Positions 55,007 to 62,373 of a stretch of DNA of 64,000 bases are shown here, in pieces; the stretch's first letter is position 1, and each line of letters starts with the position of its first letter. The notes below the pieces were generated by a model. The model worked only from the letters and a program-made list of their open reading frames with translations. It did no database searches and had not been told where the DNA came from. Origin of the DNA: Methanobacteriota archaeon (GTDB lineage: Archaea > Thermoplasmatota > Poseidoniia > Poseidoniales > Poseidoniaceae); assembly GCA_004195635.1 (NCBI GenBank), contig PSPT01000005.1, positions 1 through 64,000 of the forward strand, given 5' to 3'. Both the position numbers and the translations under genes were made by a program.

Positions 55007-57595
55007 TTAAGCAGTGAGTTCTTCGGCAGATTTGACATTTATTCCGCCCCATTTAGTTAGCATTGCAGGTAATATGAATACACAAGCGGCTTGGGCAAGA
55101 ATTACCATTGCAATCATTACTTTTCCAAACATTGCAAACATCGGCATGACTGAAAGTAAAAGGACACTGAATCCAACAATATCTGTAAAGCCACTGGCAA
55201 TTAATGCAGAACCAGTGTGGCCCATCATCCCCTCAGTCCACCTCTCCATGCCCGCATCAGGGCGTCTGTTCTTCTGCTCGCGAATGGCCTGAGTGACATG
55301 AATTGCATAATCCAAACCTAACCCTATTGCAAGACTTGCAACTTGAAGAGTAACTAAATTAAGACTTACTCCGGCAATATTCATTCCCGCATATAGCCAA
55401 AGTGAAACTGCAATTACTGGCGAGATAGTCAATAGACTTAGCCTAACATCTCTAAATACGATAAATAGGATTACAAAACAAGCAACAACGGCCAAATAAA
55501 TGCTGCTTTGGAAGGAAGTTGTCATCGCATTTACATATACATATCTTTGAAATGACTGCCCGGTAAGTATTGCTTCTTGGTCACCGTTTAGAATCACTTC
55601 TTGGTCAATTAGTTCTTCAACTTGAGCTTTGTAATCTGTCATCCAAGGCCAATCATGAGCTATTCCAACTTTCATCGGCAATATCATCATTTCCAATTCA
55701 CCAGTTTCGGAATTAATCTTTGACAGTTCGGCCACCCCGCCCGGCGTTACCATTGAACGAGGGTCGGCGGGGTCATAGGTACCATTTCTTTGAATATCCA
55801 GTAACATTAATTGGATATCAGAGGTTTGACTTGGCAAGCCGGTATCATTATTGATTGATTGAGATTCAAATCCAGGTCCACCTTGCTTAACTAACTGATT
55901 TTGCCAAACTAACATATCTACGATTGAATCCTTGCCATAAGTCCAGTTATTTTCATCCATTTTCTTCATGAATTGTTGAATGCTTTCTAGAGTCTCATAT
56001 TCCGCTAAATCGATACCGTTGCCATTGACAAAAATATACCCTGGTTCTCCCTTATCTTCAATCTCAAATGTCAACTCAGTCACTTCCAAAGATCGCATCA
56101 TTCTTGAATCGTTGTCAACATAATCCTTTGCATTGAAATCGGTATCTGGTTGACCTATTGCCAACGCACTTCCAGTTAATAGAAGTAAAATAAGAATAAA
56201 TGGCATGGGCTTACGCACTTGAATGCCGGCCAATTTGCGCATTTTGGCGGCAAACTTTTCCTGTGGGTCACCCACCTTTACCTTATTTCCAGAACGCAAC
56301 ACCACAGTGAATATCCCAAGTAATAAGTATGCTTCAAAGATAAAAATTACAGCTAATACCCCCCATTCTGCCAAATCGGGAATTGATGAAAAAGCAGCAG
56401 TTCCAAAAGCAATCATTGTTGTAATAGTTGCTAGTCCCAATGCGGGTCGCAATTCCTTAATGCTCATCCATGCAGCGGCTAACCTTGCTTCCTCGTCACC
56501 ACCATTTTTGTTTGCCATTGCCCGCCAACGATGCAAACCATGAAATGAAAAATCAACACCCAAGGCTAACAATAGAATTGGTAGCATTGAGGATATTTGC
56601 GTTTGAGGGTAACCAAGCCATGCTTGGGTTCCATACATCCAGCCCATCAATAATCCAAGACCAGCAGATGCGGCTGCAACGTCCCTAATATCTCGGAAGA
56701 ATACCCCTAAAATTATCACCATCAGAATGAAACTTATGCCAATAAGAGGCAGCGTTTGTGCCACTTCGTCATTAATTTCTGTGTCTATGGCTAAGTAGGA
56801 CCATACATGAACTTCCTCGCCTGTGTTAGTCATAGGACGAGAGTAAATATCATCAATCATTATTTCCCATTCTTCGAAGAAGGGTTTTGTATCTTCAGGA
56901 ATCAATGAGTACTCGCCTTCTGGTCCAACCAAACTTGACATGTCGGCCTCGCCGAAAATAAAACTGGCACTGCCAGTCCATACCCCTTGGCCATCTTTCT
57001 CCAGGCCACTTATTGATGCCGCATATGGATGTGAACCGTCGGGCATTTCAATTGAGAAAAGTCTAGTTAATGCATCATTAATTTCCTCGGAGGATGCATT
57101 CTCAAAAGTTGAACCATTCCAGTCAATTTGCTGACTAACAGGTGATTGTTGATTCATTATGGAGCGGACGGTATTTGCAAAAGCCCAAGGTCCAGTGACA
57201 TTCATTTGAACCTGCCAAGAATATCTCGTTGCAAAATGCTCAGTTATCTCTTCATTTGACATTACTTCATCATATCGTGCCACTACTTCGTTCAATACCG
57301 AATGGGCTAGAATATTTCCGCCCTCGTTCTCCCATGAAGGGCCAATGAATAATACTACATCGCGCATTTCAGATGGCATTTCAGCCTCAACTATCATTGC
57401 TGCTTCCCATGTAGGGTCTCCCTCAAGAGAGAAAGCCGTCCTACCATTTCCACTTGGTCCGAATTCAAAACCGGAGAGCAGGAAAATAGTGACAAAGGCA
57501 AATGCCGCTATGGTGATTCGACGTCGTTTGCGCAAATCATGCAATGCACTTGATGCCTCAATTTGCTCCTTGGCCATGAACCGAGGGGCAGGCAT
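55007..57595 (-). CDS. RND/MMPL-superfamily exporter
   Basis: 862 residues with two repeats, each a membrane segment, a large outside domain and a cluster of five segments, giving about 12 membrane segments. LLALGVDFSFHGLHRWR in the first half and IGLGLDYAIHVTQAIREQ in the second are the paired motifs carrying the conserved acidic residue in segment 4. Members export lipids, hopanoids or drugs using ion gradients. ATG 57595 follows GTGAGT. It is transcribed alone upstream of the ArsR operon; substrate unknown. Confidence 0.9.
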   Translation of the reverse strand: MPAPRFMAKEQIEASSALHDLRKRRRITIAAFAFVTIFLLSGFEFGPSGNGRTAFSLEGDPTWEAAMIVEAEMPSEMRDVVLFIGPSWENEGGNILAHSVLNEVVARYDEVMSNEEITEHFATRYSWQVQMNVTGPWAFANTVRSIMNQQSPVSQQIDWNGSTFENASSEEINDALTRLFSIEMPDGSHPYAASISGLEKDGQGVWTGSASFIFGEADMSSLVGPEGEYSLIPEDTKPFFEEWEIMIDDIYSRPMTNTGEEVHVWSYLAIDTEINDEVAQTLPLIGISFILMVIILGVFFRDIRDVAAASAGLGLLMGWMYGTQAWLGYPQTQISSMLPILLLALGVDFSFHGLHRWRAMANKNGGDEEARLAAAWMSIKELRPALGLATITTMIAFGTAAFSSIPDLAEWGVLAVIFIFEAYLLLGIFTVVLRSGNKVKVGDPQEKFAAKMRKLAGIQVRKPMPFILILLLLTGSALAIGQPDTDFNAKDYVDNDSRMMRSLEVTELTFEIEDKGEPGYIFVNGNGIDLAEYETLESIQQFMKKMDENNWTYGKDSIVDMLVWQNQLVKQGGPGFESQSINNDTGLPSQTSDIQLMLLDIQRNGTYDPADPRSMVTPGGVAELSKINSETGELEMMILPMKVGIAHDWPWMTDYKAQVEELIDQEVILNGDQEAILTGQSFQRYVYVNAMTTSFQSSIYLAVVACFVILFIVFRDVRLSLLTISPVIAVSLWLYAGMNIAGVSLNLVTLQVASLAIGLGLDYAIHVTQAIREQKNRRPDAGMERWTEGMMGHTGSALIASGFTDIVGFSVLLLSVMPMFAMFGKVMIAMVILAQAACVFILPAMLTKWGGINVKSAEELTA

Positions 57596-57708
57596 TACTC
57601 ACTTATAGAGAATGGTTCAATAATGTCTGCTTGATGAAACATTTTCATCTTTTTATAATTTGTAAAAAATGATTACTCAATACTGCAATAGCAATATCTC
57701 ACCCCAAC

Positions 57709-59160
57709 CTATTCAGCGCCAATTATTTCCCCATTGGCATTTATTTTGTAAAGTCTAACAGTGCTTGTTGGACCACCCATAGCCAATGGACTTCCGGAAA
57801 TTACCACTATTATTTCATTTACTTTTACTCGTCCGCTATTGAGCAAACTAATTATAGCATTTTGCATAGTGATTGAACCTCTCTCATGCTCCTCAACAAT
57901 TACACAATCAACACCCGGTAGTAGATGGGAACGGCGAGCAGCACGTATACGATTAGTTACTGCAGTAATGGGTATTCCGGGATTGTACCCTGATACCAAT
58001 CGAGGGGCATTTCCATGTTCAGTTGCAACAATTATTCTATTTGCTTTAGCAATTTTTGCCAATTCAACTCCAGCATGTGCAACTGCTCTTGTGGACTTAA
58101 ATTTTGCAAGGCTGCTTGGATTGATGCCTTGTATAGCCAAACCGTTTTCAGTTGCTTCAGCAATCCTAGCCATCGTTTCAACCGCAACCAAAGGATAATC
58201 TCCTGATGCGGTTTCACCCGACAACATTACTGCAGTTGCTCCATGCCTGATTGCAGTTGAAACATCACTTGCTTCTGCTCTTGTGGGTCGTGGATTATAA
58301 GTCATTGATTCAAGCATTTGAGTAGCGACAATCACTACCATTCCACGCGATAATGCCCCATCAATAATCCTCTGTTGGACCACAGGCACCTCCTCAAGTG
58401 GAATCTCCACTCCCAAATCGCCTCTTGCAACCATTACGGCATCTGCATAATCCAAAATTTCATCCAAGTTTATTAGGGCTGCAGGATGCTCAATTTTTGC
58501 AATGACTGGAATGTGCATTCCGGCTGCAATTATCGCCTCTTTGGCCGGATGTAAATCCTTTGCACAACGAACATAACTTACTGCCACATAATCGGCACCT
58601 GCCTCTATTGCATGAGCCAATGCAGCCTCATCCCGTGGCCCAATTGCCGGGAGGTCAACCATAGTACCCGGCACATTTATTCCCTTGCGGGCACTAACTG
58701 GGCCGCCATCCTCAACCTCACAAATAACTACACCTCCTGCACAATCAGGTGTGGATTTTACCATTAAGCGAATTAATCCATCGGCAATCAATACAGGATC
58801 CCCAGCCTGCAATTCAGCTGATAACCCCGGATAAGCCACAGGTATTTTCTCAGGGCTTACATCTGCCATTTCGGCCACTCCGCAATGAAGTTCGACAATA
58901 CTATCCTGTTTGAGAAATATCACACCTTCAAAGTCCCCCAAACGAAGTTTTGGCCCAGGTAAATCAGCCAAAATACAAGTAGGGTGTCCAAGTTCTTCCT
59001 CAAAGCCTCTAATTCGCTGATAAATCTCGGATTTATCTGCTGGTGCGCCATGTGAATAATTGAGACGGCAAACATCTACACCAGCGCGGAGGAGAGAACC
59101 CAATATCTCCTTTGAATCTGAGGCTGGGCCGATTGTTGCGATGATTCGGGTTCTCCGCAT
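57709..59160 (-). CDS. pyk: pyruvate kinase
   Basis: About 483 residues. MRRTRIIATIGPASD at the start, CRLNYSHGAP, ADLPGPKLRLGD, DYVAVSYVRCAKD, the metal and substrate loop AVMVARGDLGVEIPLE, TQMLESMTYNPRPTRAEASD and AVMLSGETASG are all present. It makes ATP and pyruvate from phosphoenolpyruvate. I chose ATG 59160 because the conserved sequence begins there and AGGGG lies 5 bases upstream; the frame is open to 59208. An inverted repeat covers the ribosome site. Confidence 0.96.
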   Translation of the reverse strand: MRRTRIIATIGPASDSKEILGSLLRAGVDVCRLNYSHGAPADKSEIYQRIRGFEEELGHPTCILADLPGPKLRLGDFEGVIFLKQDSIVELHCGVAEMADVSPEKIPVAYPGLSAELQAGDPVLIADGLIRLMVKSTPDCAGGVVICEVEDGGPVSARKGINVPGTMVDLPAIGPRDEAALAHAIEAGADYVAVSYVRCAKDLHPAKEAIIAAGMHIPVIAKIEHPAALINLDEILDYADAVMVARGDLGVEIPLEEVPVVQQRIIDGALSRGMVVIVATQMLESMTYNPRPTRAEASDVSTAIRHGATAVMLSGETASGDYPLVAVETMARIAEATENGLAIQGINPSSLAKFKSTRAVAHAGVELAKIAKANRIIVATEHGNAPRLVSGYNPGIPITAVTNRIRAARRSHLLPGVDCVIVEEHERGSITMQNAIISLLNSGRVKVNEIIVVISGSPLAMGGPTSTVRLYKINANGEIIGAE

Positions 59161-59162
59161 GG

Positions 59163-59179
59163 AACCCCTAACGGGGGTT
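59163..59179 (-). promoter_or_regulatory. hairpin over the pyruvate kinase ribosome site
   Basis: A perfect 6-base inverted repeat (aacccc, 5-base loop, ggggtt) spans the region 3 to 19 bases before the pyk ATG and includes its AGGGG ribosome-binding sequence. In RNA it would pair the ribosome site and could reduce translation initiation. Whether anything modulates it is unknown. Confidence 0.5.
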
Positions 59180-59335
59180 ATTGTAAAGCCACTTTCTATT
59201 GAGTACATTTTTTGGGCCCTATAGTTTCATGAAAATTATTTCACTATTGAAGTTCAAGGACACACCGTGGGGAGCGTCCATGACGACTCATGTTGATGTA
59301 TTTATTATTGTAGGAACAGGATATTGATGGCAACA

Positions 59336-62041
59336 TCACTTGGATTGTATTCGCAATCCGCGTTGAAGTAATCCACCAGCATGCTCTTGCTCAATTTCAT
59401 GGAGCACTATATCTTCCTCCTCTTTCTCTTGACCTAAAGACCGGTAAGTCAACGTGAGGGAGGCAAAAAGAGCGCCAAATATCGCAAGCCAAATGAAGAA
59501 TGGAAGAAGATCGAATGGTGTGTCAAAATTCATCCAGTACGTGAAGTGATTCTGGTTTTGAACGATTGAACTCTCCATCGTTTCCGCATCCAAATCCCCT
59601 ATCATTGACGAGGATTGAATCTCAAATACTGGGGCGAGGTCACTCATTGATGGTTTTGTATTCATTGCATTAGCATCTCTTGTATCGATATAAAACCGAG
59701 TTGTTGAATCACCAGCAATAATGAGTCCAGAAAGTTGTTCAGACTTGACTTCAATTTCACTACCCAAATATATAGGTAAGGCACTTGGCATAGCATCAAG
59801 TAGTGAGAATGTCTTTAGTAAATTAGCCTGAATGGAACGTTCAGTAGGCTCTACTGAAGCCTCACATGTGTTGACAGGGATGCCCTTTACGACATCTGTA
59901 CCTGAACAGATAACCTCCGTGACTGCATAGCCAGAAACATCGACTTTGTCATCGCTTCCAGTAAGAAACCCGCCAGTCGTACCAGAGAGGTCCTCTGGGG
60001 TGATCAGCCCTAATGTTGCTTCATGCATTGCATCGTTCCGCCATGACAATTGAGTTGAACCGTCTTGTCGTAGCAACTCACCTTTTTCGCAAACAGGCCT
60101 CTCACCTGTACATATCGTGTAATTGGTACCATCCCCATTGACAACTTCATCAGAACCGTAGTAAGTCTTGTTGGATTCTAAAGAAGCCCAACCAACACCC
60201 ATATTGCTCGCATTTCCTGATGCCAGAATTGCGCTGACAGGGTCATGCCATCCGAGTAGCCAACTGTTGACTGATTGGGTGAGGTAGGGATGCGCTCCAA
60301 AACTCGTTACCAATAAATTTTCAACGAACTCGCCAAAAATATCCTCAACTACTAATTCTTGAAGGGCCCTTGCTTCATTTGTTTGAATATTGTAGGCTGC
60401 GGCAATCAAATCAAGGTTCCAATTCTGTGTTGCTGATAGTGGCGTTCCAAGGTATCCAGGTGGAGCCTTACCGGACAGTTCGCCGTAAAGGAAGAGCAGT
60501 GCTCCGTCCGTTGTGGTCAGTCCCAATGGTCCATACAATATTTCAGCCGATTGTTCGGGTGTGAGTTCAATGTCTGGAAGCAAATGTTGTGTCGCCCAAT
60601 CACCACCCTGATTCAAACTGTATTGCAAAAAACCGCCACTAATTGGATCTTTAGCACCAAAACTTGTGTTGACAAATTGCTTGGCGTTGATTGTACCATT
60701 GCCGCCAAGTAAAGCCATTTGAAGTGAAGATATGGAGTTGGCCCATCCATTTGCCCAAGAGGTTATCACATCGTATTGCTCTTGGCTTAAATCAAAAGTA
60801 GACATTGCTTCTGATGGAGATAATTCTAAAAATCTGCTTAGTCCAAATCCCGTACCTCCTGAATTTTTAGCCAACAAACCAAGTGGGCTACTGGTTCCAT
60901 TACCGTTCAGCATCAAATTTAGACAGTCCACATCAGAGAAATCCATCCCAAATAAGTTGCTTAAACGGTCAGCAATATCCTCGCTATCGGTGTATGGTGA
61001 ACCTCCACCATTCGATTGGAATTCAAAACCAATTCCAACATACAACGCCCAATCTCTAATCAGTGTTTGGGCATAATCGATGCTTTCGGAGTCGTCAAAA
61101 CCGTCACCATTCGTGTCAACCATTTCAGAAGCCAAGTAGCCGTAAGCTCTCGCTCGCTTGACCGTGATTGAATCGGTTGGATTGGCTTCAAGTTCGGATA
61201 ATAAGGCATCTGGTTCTCCCATTGAAACAAAGGCAACAGGGCCCAAATCATCTAGTAATGAAATATTAAACAGGGGGTCGGATGGATGAAATGAGGAATT
61301 CAGTGCTGTATCAAGACCTGCAAGAAAGTTGGCTATTGGTAATATATTTCCATCAAGAGTATTGGGCAGCAGTACGCTCACTTGTCCAGCGGCTTCGGCT
61401 GCAGTTAGTGCTGCGTATGAATATGAGCCAAAACCAGCACCTCCAATTGTACCGGCCATCGAGTCAATGAACTCTGCCGTAGCTATTCCTGCTTGAGTCG
61501 TATTCAGGTCTTGATTCATCATTCCACTTGAAAAACCAACTTTCGTCAAATCCATGATGCCCTTGAAAGCCATCCCAGTTGCCCCGATTAATTGCGGTCG
61601 AAACTGAATATTCAATTGAGTCAAATCCTCATCACAAGAGTTCGCACTCTCAGTAGAGCAGTAGTAACTTTTGACAACATTGTAGGTGAGTTCACCGTTC
61701 TGTTCATCATGTTCCAAAAGTGTTTTTTCCGAAGTTATTTCGTAGGTGTATGGGCCTTTCTTCTCATATCTTGGTTCAGCATCCTCTGCTAATACGTCTT
61801 CTAAATTCGCAAGATTCCAGGCATAATAATCACGAGTTGCAGTCGAAGTGGCCCAATTATCCTCGACACTCTCGCAGTTACCGTCTTCACCACAGGCAGA
61901 ATCGAGTGGAAAGGTAGCAAATTTTTCCTCTACCGCACTAGGGACTGCACCGGTGAAAACTATTGGCAAGAGTATCACATTCATGAGTAAAAAAAAGGTA
62001 GCAGCACCGAGTAGAAGCTTGTTCGGGCGGGAGGCCTGCAT
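59336..62041 (-). CDS. CD36/scavenger-receptor-like membrane protein
   Basis: 901 residues with the CD36 topology: an N-terminal membrane segment (about 9-31), a large ectodomain, and a C-terminal segment (about 862-885) with a short cytosolic tail. Near the N-terminus, YYAWNLANLEDVL followed by KKGPYTYEI (96-100 is GPYTY) and SYYCSTESANSC matches the eukaryotic family, in which a WxxxNxxE stretch precedes GPYxY. Farther on, VNSWLLGWHDPVSAIL matches the LLWGYxDP motif. LESNKTYYGSDEV, LSWRNDAMHE and YLGSEIEV follow in the family order. A mostly helical insertion of about 430 residues (150-580) roughly doubles the usual length. No function is proven; family members bind and move lipids. Confidence 0.85.
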   Translation of the reverse strand: MQASRPNKLLLGAATFFLLMNVILLPIVFTGAVPSAVEEKFATFPLDSACGEDGNCESVEDNWATSTATRDYYAWNLANLEDVLAEDAEPRYEKKGPYTYEITSEKTLLEHDEQNGELTYNVVKSYYCSTESANSCDEDLTQLNIQFRPQLIGATGMAFKGIMDLTKVGFSSGMMNQDLNTTQAGIATAEFIDSMAGTIGGAGFGSYSYAALTAAEAAGQVSVLLPNTLDGNILPIANFLAGLDTALNSSFHPSDPLFNISLLDDLGPVAFVSMGEPDALLSELEANPTDSITVKRARAYGYLASEMVDTNGDGFDDSESIDYAQTLIRDWALYVGIGFEFQSNGGGSPYTDSEDIADRLSNLFGMDFSDVDCLNLMLNGNGTSSPLGLLAKNSGGTGFGLSRFLELSPSEAMSTFDLSQEQYDVITSWANGWANSISSLQMALLGGNGTINAKQFVNTSFGAKDPISGGFLQYSLNQGGDWATQHLLPDIELTPEQSAEILYGPLGLTTTDGALLFLYGELSGKAPPGYLGTPLSATQNWNLDLIAAAYNIQTNEARALQELVVEDIFGEFVENLLVTSFGAHPYLTQSVNSWLLGWHDPVSAILASGNASNMGVGWASLESNKTYYGSDEVVNGDGTNYTICTGERPVCEKGELLRQDGSTQLSWRNDAMHEATLGLITPEDLSGTTGGFLTGSDDKVDVSGYAVTEVICSGTDVVKGIPVNTCEASVEPTERSIQANLLKTFSLLDAMPSALPIYLGSEIEVKSEQLSGLIIAGDSTTRFYIDTRDANAMNTKPSMSDLAPVFEIQSSSMIGDLDAETMESSIVQNQNHFTYWMNFDTPFDLLPFFIWLAIFGALFASLTLTYRSLGQEKEEEDIVLHEIEQEHAGGLLQRGLRIQSK

Positions 62042-62373
62042 AATTATTGATGGAAAATATTGGTTGTTAAAGATTGAGGCGACAAAAAATCTAAGGGGCT
62101 CAATTTGTCGTGAATGTTTGAACTTCGGATCTGTTCAATCATGGTCCAAGTGCTCGATGCAGCCGAGAAGGGTTGGCATGCGACCGATACAATCGCCTCC
62201 ACCCAACAAGGGATGCAAAGCAGCCTTGGGTCGAGCAAATGCTTGGCAGTGACGCATTTTGAGGCACAGTCGTGCATCAACCCACCCCTGCTAAATAGCA
62301 AACTGCGATGTGCCAAACTAAGCAGGTAAGGGTTCTTGAGAATTTTTGCCCGGAATCAAAGGTGATGATTACG
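62042..62373. other. divergent intergenic region, no gene seen
   Basis: A 332-base spacer between the minus-strand CD36-like gene and the plus-strand YHYH gene, so it should hold both promoters. Short open frames inside it (for example 62044-62316 on the minus strand) show no domain, no ribosome site and odd composition. I do not call them. Base composition begins to become more GC-rich here. GGTGAT at 62361-62366 is the ribosome site of the next gene. Confidence 0.5.

Noticed and set aside
62044-62316. 90-codon minus-strand frame between the CD36-like and YHYH genes
   Set aside because: No domain, no ribosome site and cysteine-rich odd composition; it is more likely a promoter region.
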